Source of the DNA: Actinomycetota bacterium
Lineage (GTDB): Bacteria > Actinomycetota > Acidimicrobiia > Acidimicrobiales > AC-25
Assembly: GCA_005888395.1 (NCBI GenBank)
Contig: VAXF01000089.1
Coordinates: 1-23,908, forward strand
Direction of reading: 5' to 3'
DNA length: 23,908 bases
The notes under the pieces are model-generated. The model was not told the origin of the DNA. It did no database searches and saw only the letters and a program-made list of their open reading frames with translations. A program made the translations under genes and the position numbers. Below, piece after piece: positions 1 to 6,756 of the stretch (position 1 is the stretch's first letter; every line of letters begins with the position of its first letter).

Positions 1-486
1 CACGGCGAGATAGGTGAGCAGTGGATGCGGTAGACGCAGCGACGTCACCCACAGGCGCCCACTCGAGGGCGCGTACGGCGCGAGCAGCTCCACCGAGCCC
101 GCGTCGGGAAGCACCAGGACGTCACCCGGGCGGCCGCCGGAGTAGGGCGCGTCGCCCTGCCGGAGCTCGACGACCCAGAGGTCGGCCGGCAGCCGAGTCG
201 AGAGGTGGACCGCGAGGTGTGTGCCGTCGGGCGACGTCGCGTCAACTGCTGCTGCGAGAGTGCCGGAGGTGTTGACGACGACGAGGTCGCCGACGTCGAG
301 GAAGCGGGGCAGGTCGGAAAACGTGGCGTGGACCAGGCGGGTGCCAGACCTGTGAGCGACGAGCAGGCGAACGGCGTCTCGCGTGATGCCGCGCGCCTCG
401 GGCGGCTCCGACGCCTCGAGCGCGGCCGGGAGCTCGAACCGCACGCGATCTCGCGACGCGCGCTCCGCCAGCGCGATCGCGCTCAC
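1..486 (-). CDS. QueA-like S-adenosylmethionine:tRNA ribosyltransferase-isomerase paralogue, partial (C-terminus beyond window)
   Basis: An uninterrupted minus-strand frame runs from a GTG at 486 to the window edge (162 codons seen). Its N-terminus reads FELPAALEASEPPEARG then VRLLVAHRSG, followed by FSDLPRFLDVGDLVVVNTSGTL (about residues 56-77). This matches the QueA opening (FELP..L.A..P, then H..F.DLP..L..GDLLVLNDTRV). QueA adds the ribosyl part of S-adenosylmethionine to 7-aminomethyl-deazaguanine in tRNA during queuosine synthesis. The usual NDTRV segment is replaced by NTSGT, as in a divergent actinobacterial paralogue family that I recall, so true queuosine activity is doubtful. The GTG overlaps the TGA of the upstream SDR by four bases (GTGA), pointing to translational coupling. 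Family assignment is fairly sure; function is not. Confidence 0.75.
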   Translation of the reverse strand, partial: MSAIALAERASRDRVRFELPAALEASEPPEARGITRDAVRLLVAHRSGTRLVHATFSDLPRFLDVGDLVVVNTSGTLAAAVDATSPDGTHLAVHLSTRLPADLWVVELRQGDAPYSGGRPGDVLVLPDAGSVELLAPYAPSSGRLWVTSLRLPHPLLTYLAV

Positions 487-1208
487 GCCGTCACCACCTC
501 GACCAATTCCTGGGCGCGGTAGCGACCGCTGGGATGGTCGTCCTCGAGAAGGGCGAGCAGCCCGGGGACGGCGACGTCGGGCAACGGCCGGTCGGAGATG
601 TCCTCGCCGGGGAACGCGTCCTGGTGCATCTGGGTACGCAGGTCGCCGGGGTCCACCCGGTACACCCGCAGCTCCGGGTGCTCGGTGGCGAGCACCGCCG
701 TCAACTGTTCGAGCGCGGCCTTCGACGAGCCGTAGCCGCCCCAGCCCTCGTACGCCTCGAGCGCCGCGTCGGACGTGATGTTGACGACGCGACCGCCGGC
801 TCGCATGTGCGGCAGAGCAGCCTGCACGAGCGCGAGCGGCGCCACCACGTTGACCTCGAAGACCTCGCGCAGCACGTCGAGGGGGTACTCACCGAGCGCG
901 GGCTGCGGGCTCGGGCCGAGGACGCTGGCGTTGTTGACGACGGCGTCGATGCCTCTGACGTCGATGCCTCCGACGTCGATGCCTCCGAGATGTTCGGCCG
1001 CCTCCACCAGCGCCCGGCGGTGGCCGGCGTCGGCGACGTCGCCCGGGATCGCGACGACGGTCGTGACCGCGCCGAGCTCCTCTGCGACCTGGGCCAGCGG
1101 GCCCGCGCCCCTTGCGTCGAGCACGAGCGCCCAGCCGTGATCGGCGAGCCCCCGGGCCAAGGCGAGGCCGAGGCCCCGAGACGCTCCGGTCACGATCGCC
1201 ACCTTCAT
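483..1208 (-). CDS. Short-chain dehydrogenase/reductase (SDR)
   Basis: This 241-residue classical SDR is a cytosolic NAD(P)-dependent oxidoreductase. The Rossmann motif TGASRGLG is at residues 7-14, NNAS at 92-95, the catalytic Ser at about 146 (VVNITS), and the YxxxK pair at Tyr159/Lys163. DP (residues 186-187) replaces the usual PG after the active site. The ATG at 1208 has a strong ribosome binding site (GGGAGG) a few bases upstream, so longer upstream readings are not needed. Three 15-bp tandem repeats at 945-989 expand the conserved GGID segment before NNAS into GGIDVGGIDVRGIDAV, about ten extra residues. It overlaps the QueA-like gene by 4 nt. The substrate cannot be deduced. An inverted repeat upstream (1241-1256) may be its operator. 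Confidence 0.9.
   Translation of the reverse strand: MKVAIVTGASRGLGLALARGLADHGWALVLDARGAGPLAQVAEELGAVTTVVAIPGDVADAGHRRALVEAAEHLGGIDVGGIDVRGIDAVVNNASVLGPSPQPALGEYPLDVLREVFEVNVVAPLALVQAALPHMRAGGRVVNITSDAALEAYEGWGGYGSSKAALEQLTAVLATEHPELRVYRVDPGDLRTQMHQDAFPGEDISDRPLPDVAVPGLLALLEDDHPSGRYRAQELVEVVTA
945..989. repeat. Three in-frame 15-bp tandem repeats inside the SDR gene
   Basis: The plus strand shows gtcgatgcctctgac, gtcgatgcctccgac and gtcgatgcctccgag back to back, differing at one or two positions. On the coding strand they encode a repeated GGIDV/RGIDA unit. Each unit is five codons, so the reading frame is kept. Confidence 0.9.
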
Positions 1209-1237
1209 GGCGCACCTCCCGCTGGCGTTGCCTGAAT

Positions 1238-1256
1238 AACGTAAGACTACTCTTAC
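1238..1256 (-). promoter_or_regulatory. Candidate operator/promoter of the SDR gene: inverted repeat GTAAGA-CTAC-TCTTAC
   Basis: Positions 1241-1256 read GTAAGACTACTCTTAC, with perfect 6-bp arms around a 4-bp centre, in an AT-rich island that contrasts with its surroundings. On the minus strand the repeat overlaps a TACGTT (1243-1238) that fits the actinobacterial -10 pattern TAnnnT, 29 nt upstream of the SDR ATG. A dyad covering the -35/-10 spacer is typical of repressor operators (TetR or MarR families). No matching site was found elsewhere in the window, so the regulator is unknown. Confidence 0.45.
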
Positions 1257-1288
1257 TTTATTCCGGGCGCCAGCCCAGATGCCGCCGC

Positions 1289-2101
1289 CTACACGGCCCG
1301 GCGGTAGCGCGAGACGGCCAGGGGCACGAAGACCAGCAGGATCAGCGCGCTCCAGGCGATCGACTGCAGCGCGTTGGAGAGGACCGGGCCCTGCACCATC
1401 AGCCCCCGGACCGCCGACGCCGTCACCGACACCGGCTGGTGGGACGCGAACGCCTGCAGCCACCCCGGCATGCTCTTTACAGGCACGAACGCCGACGACG
1501 CGAACACCAGCGGCGCCATCAGGGGGAACGCAGCCGCCTGCGCGGTCTCGGGGTCGCCGACGAGCAGCCCGACGGTCGCGAAGATCCACGACAGCACGTA
1601 GCCGAACAGCAGCACCAGGAAGATGCCGAAGAGGAACGCCGGCACGTTCGTCTGGACCCGAAAGCCCACGGCGTAGCCGACGACAACCATGAGGAACGCG
1701 ACGAACACGTTGCGGACGAGGTCGGCGAGCGTGCGCCCGGCCAGCACCGCGGAGCGCGCCATCGGCAGCGAGCGGAAACGCTCGAGGAGCCCACTCTGCA
1801 CGTCGGTCGCGAGGCCGATGCCGGTGCCCATCGAACCGAACACGACCGTCTGCACCATGATGCCCGGCATCAGGAAGTCGACGTAGGGAATGCCGGGCAC
1901 GTGGATGGCCCCGCCGAAGACGTAGCGGAACATCAGCACGAAGATCACGGGCTGGATCGTGGAGAACACCATCAGCTGGGGCACGCGGCGGTAGGCGATC
2001 AGGTTGCGCTGGGCGACCGCGATCGCGTCCTGTACGACACGCGCGGGTGACGTCTCCGACGGGGGTCGCGGGATCTTGATGTCCTGAGCGATCGCTGTCA
2101 T
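1289..2101 (-). CDS. ABC-2 type transporter permease (DrrB-like)
   Basis: This 270-residue integral membrane protein is of the daunorubicin-resistance DrrB / ABC-2 class. It has a soluble N-terminus (about 30 residues) and then about six hydrophobic segments, including VFSTIQPVIFVLMFRYVFGGAI, MPGIMVQTVVFGSMGTGIGLATD, FLFGIFLVLLFGYVLSWIFA and the C-terminal ALILLVFVPLAVSRYRR. The stretch GLLERFRSLPMARSAVLAGR is the typical cytoplasmic coupling region of the family. Its ATG overlaps the TGA of the ATPase gene by four bases (ATGA at 2101-2098), so the two are coupled and should form a DrrAB-type exporter. The exported molecule is unknown. There is no antibiotic biosynthesis cluster beside it, so a drug or lipid efflux role is inference. 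Confidence 0.9.
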   Translation of the reverse strand: MTAIAQDIKIPRPPSETSPARVVQDAIAVAQRNLIAYRRVPQLMVFSTIQPVIFVLMFRYVFGGAIHVPGIPYVDFLMPGIMVQTVVFGSMGTGIGLATDVQSGLLERFRSLPMARSAVLAGRTLADLVRNVFVAFLMVVVGYAVGFRVQTNVPAFLFGIFLVLLFGYVLSWIFATVGLLVGDPETAQAAAFPLMAPLVFASSAFVPVKSMPGWLQAFASHQPVSVTASAVRGLMVQGPVLSNALQSIAWSALILLVFVPLAVSRYRRAV

Positions 2102-3072
2102 GCGACACCTGCCTCGAGGGACTCGGGACCGGGCGCCGGCTCGGCGTGGCGCCCGGTCAGGCGGAGGAACACGTCGTCGAGACTCGGCTCGCGCACGGTG
2201 AGCGTCGCGGGGTCGAGGCCGTCGGCGTCGAATGCCCGCAGCACATCCATCAGCGCGTGCGTGCCGTCGTGTGACTTGAGACGCACGGTCGCGCCCTCCC
2301 GCTCGGCCGCGCCGGCGAAGTCACGCGCGAGCAGGTCGTAGGCGCGGACGGCCGCAGCCTCGTCGGGAAGTCCGACTTCGATCACCGTGCTTCCCAGTTC
2401 GGTCTTGAGCGCCTCGGGCGTGTCGTTGGCGATGACCGTGCCGCCGTCGACCACCGCGACGCGGTCGGCCAGGCGGTCGGCCTCCTCGAGGTACTGGGTG
2501 GTGAGCAGCACGGTGGTGCCGTCGGCCACGAGCGTGCGGATCATCTCCCATAGCTCGGACCGGCCCTGCAGGTCGAGGCCGGTCGTGGGCTCGTCGAGGA
2601 AGAGCACGGGTGGCCGGTGGACGAGGGCAGCGGCGAGGTCGAGGCGGCGGCGCATGCCGCCGGAGTAGGTGCGCACCGGCCGCCCACCCGCGCGGGCGAG
2701 CCCGAACCGCTCGAGAAGCTCCTCGGCCCTCGGCGCCACATCCCCGCGGCGCAGGTGCACGAGCTTGGCGATCAGGCGGAGGTTCTCGGCGCCGGTGAGG
2801 TTGGGGTCGACGGCGGCGAACTGGCCGGCGAGGCCGATCACCGCCCGCACGGAGCGCGGGTCGCGGGCGACGTCGTGACCGAGCACCTCGGCCCGCCCGC
2901 CGTCGGGGCGCAGGATGGTCGAGAGCACCCGCACGGCCGTTGTCTTGCCGGCACCGTTGGGGCCGAGCAGACCGAACACGGTGCCGGCCGGCACCTCGAA
3001 GTCGATGCCGTCGAGGGCCACCACGGTGCCGAACCGCTTGACCAGGCCCTCGACCACGATGGCGTTCGTCAT
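2098..3072 (-). CDS. ABC transporter ATP-binding protein (DrrA-like)
   Basis: This 324-residue ATPase subunit powers the adjacent DrrB-like permease. Walker A is GPNGAGKT (residues 37-44), the Q-loop Gln is at about 84, the signature is SGGM at 137-140 and Walker B with the catalytic Glu is LFLDEP at 157-162. A C-terminal extension of about 90 residues (ending in LTVREPSLDDVFLRLTG) is typical of the DrrA subfamily. I chose the ATG at 3072 because the conserved domain begins right after it (IVVEGLVKRFG). Longer upstream readings add unconserved residues. A consensus TTGACA (minus strand, 3108-3103) lies 17 bp before a weak -10 (GAAGAT), which would place transcription at or near the ATG. It is divergent from the MarR gene, a common layout for regulated exporters. 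Confidence 0.93.
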   Translation of the reverse strand: MTNAIVVEGLVKRFGTVVALDGIDFEVPAGTVFGLLGPNGAGKTTAVRVLSTILRPDGGRAEVLGHDVARDPRSVRAVIGLAGQFAAVDPNLTGAENLRLIAKLVHLRRGDVAPRAEELLERFGLARAGGRPVRTYSGGMRRRLDLAAALVHRPPVLFLDEPTTGLDLQGRSELWEMIRTLVADGTTVLLTTQYLEEADRLADRVAVVDGGTVIANDTPEALKTELGSTVIEVGLPDEAAAVRAYDLLARDFAGAAEREGATVRLKSHDGTHALMDVLRAFDADGLDPATLTVREPSLDDVFLRLTGRHAEPAPGPESLEAGVA

Positions 3073-3160
3073 GGACCAGATCTTCCTACGGATACTTGGA
3101 TCTGTCAAATTATCTTAGTGCTGGATATTTGGGGCATTCCCGGAGTATCATGAGCACGCG
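3073..3160. promoter_or_regulatory. Divergent control region between exporter and MarR regulator
   Basis: This 88-bp stretch is markedly AT-rich. It holds a minus-strand TTGACA (3108-3103) for the exporter. It also holds a pair of direct repeats, ggatacttgg (3090-3099) and ggatatttgg (3123-3132), differing at one base and spaced 33 bp start to start, about three helical turns. They are candidates for contacts by the neighbouring MarR protein. On the plus strand, TATCAT (3146-3151) lies nine bases before the MarR ATG and could be its -10. Confidence 0.45.
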
Positions 3161-3616
3161 ATGGCCAGACGGTCCGTGCGGAGCAGGGCGACGGCAGCCC
3201 AGGTGTGGCGCCTGATGATGGAGTGCACCATGCACCAGTTCGGCCACACGTCCGGCGTGCTGCAGGAGCTCGGGCTCACGCCGGGCCACATGAAGGCCCT
3301 GCTGATGCTCGAGCCCGGCGAGCCGCGCCCGATGGGCTCGCTCGCGCAGCAGTTCGCGTGCGACGCGTCGACCATCACATGGCTGGTCGACCGGCTCGAG
3401 GAACGCGGCCTCGTCGAGCGCGGCGGCCTGCCCGCCGACCGCCGTGTCAAGACCGTCGTCCTCACCGCGCTCGGAGTGAAGACCAAGGCCGACCTGGAGC
3501 GCCGCCTCTACGAGCCCCCACCCGAGCTCAGCAGCGTCGACTGCCGCTCGCTCGAGGCGCTGCGCGAGGTCTTGACCACGCTCGCCGAGGCCGGCGAGCC
3601 GGAGTGCGCGACCTAG
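3161..3616 (+). CDS. MarR family transcriptional regulator
   Basis: This 151-residue winged-helix regulator binds DNA as a dimer and usually represses a neighbouring gene until a small ligand releases it. The MarR core is clear: MGSLAQQFACDASTITWLVDRLEERGLVER (helix-turn-helix) followed by the wing PADRRVKTVVLTALG. The N-terminal helix (VWRLMMECTMHQFGHTSG) and C-terminal helix form the dimer interface in this family. Its divergent position next to the DrrAB-type exporter suggests that it controls the exporter, as many MarR proteins do for drug efflux. The ligand cannot be inferred. Confidence 0.9.
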   Translation: MARRSVRSRATAAQVWRLMMECTMHQFGHTSGVLQELGLTPGHMKALLMLEPGEPRPMGSLAQQFACDASTITWLVDRLEERGLVERGGLPADRRVKTVVLTALGVKTKADLERRLYEPPPELSSVDCRSLEALREVLTTLAEAGEPECAT

Positions 3617-3623
3617 CACCCAC

Positions 3624-3926
3624 CTACGGCGGGAAGGCGCGCTCGCGCAGCACCTCGCACACCTGGATCCGGTACGACTCGTAGAACGACGTGCGGCCGC
3701 GCTGCTGGGCGGCGCGGTGCTCGGCGTTGTCGCGCCACGCCTCCTGCGTCTCGAGCGAGTCGAACACGATGATCGAAACGCGCTCGCCGTCGTCGGCGGT
3801 GAACCTCTTGAACTCACGGAACCCCGGCATCGAGCGCGCCAGCTCGAGCATCTCGGCCACCAGCTCGACGTAGTCGTCGCCGGCGTCGTCGCGGAGGCGG
3901 GAGCGGAACACGGTCAGCACGGCCAC
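3624..3926 (-). CDS. ABM-domain (antibiotic biosynthesis monooxygenase family) protein
   Basis: This 100-residue single-domain protein has a dimeric alpha/beta-barrel (ABM) fold: VLTVFRSRLRDDAGDDYVELVAEMLELARSMPGF, then FTADDGERVSIIVFDSLETQEAWRDNAEHRAAQQRGRTSFYESYRIQVCEV. The SLE..EAW..H..H-like stretch (here EAWRDNAEHRAAQ) is characteristic. Members include cofactor-free monooxygenases, haem-degrading IsdG-type enzymes and signalling proteins such as YgiN, so the reaction is open. The start is GTG 3926. TAGGGT lies exactly six bases upstream on the coding strand (3938-3933), as expected for a leaderless transcript. It converges on the MarR gene with only seven bases between. Confidence 0.8.
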   Translation of the reverse strand: MAVLTVFRSRLRDDAGDDYVELVAEMLELARSMPGFREFKRFTADDGERVSIIVFDSLETQEAWRDNAEHRAAQQRGRTSFYESYRIQVCEVLRERAFPP

Positions 3927-4041
3927 GATGCGACCCTACGTGCAGCCGTTCGTTTACGGCGGCAGGATTCCCCGTGCAGGACACGCCGGCCTCGGCGGTG
4001 AACTAGAACGAGGACCGCACGCGACGCTGGGGAGGCGCGCC

Positions 4042-4734
4042 ATGCCGGAGCCGACGACGGGCCAGGCCGAAGCCGAACCGGAGACGGGCGTTCCGGCGCC
4101 GGTTCCCGTGTCGTTCCGGGGCATGCTGTTCGGCAGCGGGCCGCGCTTCGCCCGCGACGCCTTCGGCCCGCTCCTGGCCTTCTACGTCGGGTGGAAGCTG
4201 GTCGGCCTCGTAGCCGGCGTCCTCCTGGCCACGGCCCTGTCGCTGCTCGCCTACCGCCACGAGCGCCGCCACGAGCGCTCGGGGCTGATCGTGCGCTTCT
4301 CGCTCGTGTTCGTCGTCCTGCAGGCGATCATCGGCATCGCCTCGGGCAGCGCTCGCGTCTACCTCGCCCAGCCGGTCCTGCTGAACGGCGTGATGGGGCT
4401 CGCGTTCCTCGGGTCGGTCGCGGCCGGGCGTCCCCTGGCGGGCGTGTTCGCCCAGGAGCTCTACCCGTTCCCGCCCGAGGTCCGCGCCTCTGACACGTTC
4501 CGGCGCGTCTTCGGCCGCGTATCGCTCGCGTGGGGCGCGTACCTGCTGGTGCGCAGCGTCGTGCGGCTGGTAACGCTGACGACCTCGAGCGTCGAGTCGT
4601 ACCTCGTGGTGAACCTGCTCACCGGCATCCCGCTCACCGCGGGGCTGATGACGTGGTCGATGTGGTACGGCGTGCGCGGCTTCAGGAGCAGCGAGGAGTG
4701 GGGCTGGGCGCTGGAGGGCGAGGCGGCCGGCTAG
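4042..4734 (+). CDS. Multi-pass membrane protein, VC0807/DUF3159-like (intracellular septation-like)
   Basis: This is a 230-residue membrane protein. After a Pro/Glu-rich N-terminus (about 25 residues) come a short amphipathic stretch and five or so hydrophobic segments, including FGPLLAFYVGWKLVGLVAGVLLATALSLLAY and LIVRFSLVFVVLQAIIGIA. These are followed by the segment around VLLNGVMGLAFLGSVAAGRPLAG and by VSLAWGAYLLVRSVVRL. The pattern (KLVGL, basic loop, LLNGVMGLAFLGS..AGRPL) resembles the VC0807/DUF3159 group of proteins related to septation protein A. No biochemical role is established. I chose the ATG at 4042 because GGGGAGG lies 5-10 bases upstream. An in-frame reading from further upstream has no such signal. 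Confidence in a membrane protein is high; in the family, moderate. Confidence 0.65.
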   Translation: MPEPTTGQAEAEPETGVPAPVPVSFRGMLFGSGPRFARDAFGPLLAFYVGWKLVGLVAGVLLATALSLLAYRHERRHERSGLIVRFSLVFVVLQAIIGIASGSARVYLAQPVLLNGVMGLAFLGSVAAGRPLAGVFAQELYPFPPEVRASDTFRRVFGRVSLAWGAYLLVRSVVRLVTLTTSSVESYLVVNLLTGIPLTAGLMTWSMWYGVRGFRSSEEWGWALEGEAAG

Positions 4735-4737
4735 GCG

Positions 4738-4932
4738 TCAGCGAAGCGCGGGCTCCTCGTCCTTCAGCATGGCGAGGATCTGCCTGCGCAGCTCCGGGCC
4801 CTCGACGTGGCCGTGCGACGACACGGCGTGTTCGGCCGCCGCCTGCAGCACCTCCATCTCGGTGCCCGAGATCGTGAGCGTGCAGTGGTTCTCGCTCGGG
4901 AACTCCCGACAGTCCGCGACCTTGCGACTCAT
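4738..4932 (-). CDS. DUF1059 family small protein
   Basis: This 64-residue protein reads KVADCREFPSENHCTLTISGTEMEVLQAAAEHAVSSHGH then a C-terminal helix ending in LAMLKDEEPALR. The C(R)..F....C.....G...EV...A..H....H pattern is that of DUF1059 (putative small metal-binding proteins). Cys8 and Cys15 plus the two histidines around residues 33-39 could bind a metal. This is inference from the motif. The ATG at 4932 is preceded by a very strong ribosome binding site (GGGGGAGG). It is divergent from the P450 with a 68-bp gap and converges with the membrane protein gene, leaving three bases between them. Function is not known. Confidence 0.75.
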   Translation of the reverse strand: MSRKVADCREFPSENHCTLTISGTEMEVLQAAAEHAVSSHGHVEGPELRRQILAMLKDEEPALR

Positions 4933-5000
4933 GTTGCCCTCCCCCTCGACGGATCCCACGGGCATGGTACCGGTCGGGGCCCGGACGTAGCCTCGGCTTC

Positions 5001-6239
5001 ATGACGTCGACTGCCGAGCCGCTCGTGTTCAACCCGTTCGACCCCGAGTTCCGCGTCGACCCGTACAAGTCCTACCGCCGCTTCCTCGCCGAGGACCCGG
5101 TGCACCAGAGCATGTTCGGCGGCTGGGTCGTCACCCGCTACGCCGACTGCGTGGCGCTGCTGCGCGACGCACGAATGAGCAGCGACATGCGCAACTCCAA
5201 CATGTTCCAGGCGTTCCTGGCCAGCCAGAACGAGGAGGCGCTCGAGCTCTTCGCGCCCGCGAGCCAGATCCGTCCGTTCCTGTTCCTCGACCCACCCGAC
5301 CACACTCGCCTGCGCGGCCTGGTGAGCAAGGCGTTCACACCCAAGGTCATCGAGGAGCTGCGGTCGAGGATCCAGGAGGTCGTCGACGGCCTGCTCGACG
5401 CGGCGCTCGAGAAGGGCTCGATCGAGGTGATCGGCGACCTCGCCTACCCGTTGCCGGTCCAGATCATCAGCGAGATGCTCGGCGTTCCCCCCGAGGACCA
5501 CGAAACGTTCAAGGGCTGGTCGCGGGAGCTCGCCCGCAGCCTCGACCCCGACTTCGGGACGCCGCTCGAGGAGCTCCAGCAGCGCCGCGACGCGGCCCTT
5601 GCCTTCGCCGACTACTTCCGCAGCCTCATCGCAGAGCGCCGCGACGCTCCTCGTGACGACCTCCTCAGCGCGCTGGTCGCGGTCGAGGAGCGCGGCGACA
5701 CGCTCACCGAGGAGGAGCTGCTGGCCACGCTCACGCTCCTGCTCGTCGCCGGTCACGAGACCACGGTCAACCTCATCGGCAACGGCACCCTCGCCCTGCT
5801 GCGCAACCCCGACCAACGCCGGCGCCTGCGCGACGACCCATCCCTCGCCAAGAACGCTGTCGAAGAGGTGCTGCGCTACGACCCGCCGGTGCAGATGACG
5901 GTGCGCAATGCCCTCGAGCCGGTCGAGGTGGGCGGTGTCACCGTGGAGAAGGGCCAGGAGACGGTGATCCTGCTCGGAGCGGCCAACCGCGATCCCGCGC
6001 AGTTCTCCGATCCCGAGCGCTTCGACGTGGCCCGTCCCGACGCCAACCGCCACCTCGCGTTCAGCAGCGGCCACCACTTCTGCCTCGGTGCGCCGCTCGC
6101 CCGCCTCGAGGGTCAGATCGCGCTCAACACCCTCGTGCAGCGCACCGGCGAGAGGCAGCTCGACCTGCAGCACGACCCGCCCGACTACAAGGAGAACATC
6201 GTGCTCCGCGGTCTGGCGGCGTTGCCGATCAGCTGGTAG
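5001..6239 (+). CDS. Cytochrome P450
   Basis: This 412-residue soluble bacterial P450 is a haem-thiolate monooxygenase that needs electrons from a ferredoxin and reductase not present in this window. The I-helix motif AGHETT is at residues 250-255, the K-helix ExxR is Glu289-Arg292, and the haem loop FSSGHHFCLGAPLAR has the cysteine ligand at 361. Length and motifs are normal for the actinobacterial class I type, so the gene looks intact. The substrate cannot be read from the sequence. The ATG at 5001 has no ribosome binding site, but TAGCCT (4988-4993) ends exactly seven bases before it, consistent with leaderless transcription. Its 3' end overlaps the next, convergent gene by 11 bases. Confidence 0.95.
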   Translation: MTSTAEPLVFNPFDPEFRVDPYKSYRRFLAEDPVHQSMFGGWVVTRYADCVALLRDARMSSDMRNSNMFQAFLASQNEEALELFAPASQIRPFLFLDPPDHTRLRGLVSKAFTPKVIEELRSRIQEVVDGLLDAALEKGSIEVIGDLAYPLPVQIISEMLGVPPEDHETFKGWSRELARSLDPDFGTPLEELQQRRDAALAFADYFRSLIAERRDAPRDDLLSALVAVEERGDTLTEEELLATLTLLLVAGHETTVNLIGNGTLALLRNPDQRRRLRDDPSLAKNAVEEVLRYDPPVQMTVRNALEPVEVGGVTVEKGQETVILLGAANRDPAQFSDPERFDVARPDANRHLAFSSGHHFCLGAPLARLEGQIALNTLVQRTGERQLDLQHDPPDYKENIVLRGLAALPISW

Positions 6240-6738
6240 CGGGGCCTCTGCCGGCGACCTCCCGAACGTGCACGAGCGCGTCACGGAGCTCGCCGATCCA
6301 CTCCTGCTGGTGCTGGCCGACGAGCCGCACGCACCAGCCGAGCGCGTCGCTCCGGCTGCGCGCGACGCCGGCGGCCACCAGCGTGTCGAGCACCTCGCGC
6401 TGGGGCAGCCGAAGCCGGGTCATGACGGGGACGCTCATCGTCGTGAACAGCTCGCGCTGGTCGCCGCAGGTCGCGCCCCAGGACACCTTGCGACCGAACC
6501 GGTGCTCGCCCTCCTCGGCAATCTGCATGCGCGCGGCGCGCGTCTCCTCTCGGAACTGCTTGATGCGCCCGGCCCGTGCCGCCGCCCTCGCCGCGTCCGA
6601 CGCGTCGTCGGCGACGGCAGGCTCCGCCAGCGGCCCCACGACGAGCACCTCGTCGTGGTCGACCCGCACCTCCGGCGCCCCGGCGAACCAGCCGTCGGGC
6701 ACCCGGCCGGCGAACCACCCCGCTATCTGTTCTTTCAT
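6229..6738 (-). CDS. Conserved actinobacterial hypothetical protein
   Basis: This 169-residue soluble protein belongs to no family I can name. The N-terminal half holds WFAGRVPDGWFAGAPEVRVDHDEVLVVGPL, with a near-repeat of GWFAG. A basic, Ala-rich helix follows (AARAAARAGRIKQFREETRAARMQIAEEGE). The C-terminal half (TTMSVPVMTRLRLPQREVLDTLVAAGVARSRSDALGWCVRLVGQ) looks like a ribbon-helix-helix-type strand plus two helices, which would suggest DNA or nucleic-acid binding, but this is only a visual resemblance. The ATG at 6738 has TAATCT (6751-6746) seven bases upstream on the coding strand, so it may have its own leaderless transcript although the mannosyltransferase gene ends only 18 bases before. 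It overlaps the convergent P450 by 11 bases. Confidence 0.7.
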   Translation of the reverse strand: MKEQIAGWFAGRVPDGWFAGAPEVRVDHDEVLVVGPLAEPAVADDASDAARAAARAGRIKQFREETRAARMQIAEEGEHRFGRKVSWGATCGDQRELFTTMSVPVMTRLRLPQREVLDTLVAAGVARSRSDALGWCVRLVGQHQQEWIGELRDALVHVREVAGRGPATS

Positions 6739-6756
6739 GATTACTAGATTACAGCA

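Noticed and set aside
483..2108. One 541-codon minus-strand frame spanning the SDR and the region opposite the ABC permease
   Set aside because: The part upstream of 1208 is a shadow frame of the real permease gene. The SDR has its own ATG with a strong ribosome binding site, so this is not a fusion.
3150..3160. ATG at 3150 as the MarR start
   Set aside because: It is out of frame with the MarR domain; the frame-correct ATG is at 3161.
1289..6239. Exporter, ABM monooxygenase, MarR and P450 as an antibiotic biosynthesis cluster
   Set aside because: There is no polyketide, non-ribosomal peptide, terpene or RiPP core gene, and the genes are on different strands in separate units.
4929..6284. 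451-codon open frame antisense to the P450
   Set aside because: The composition (Glu/Leu/Val/Arg-rich, no motif) is typical of the antisense third-position frame of a GC-rich gene, and the P450 on the plus strand is complete with all motifs.
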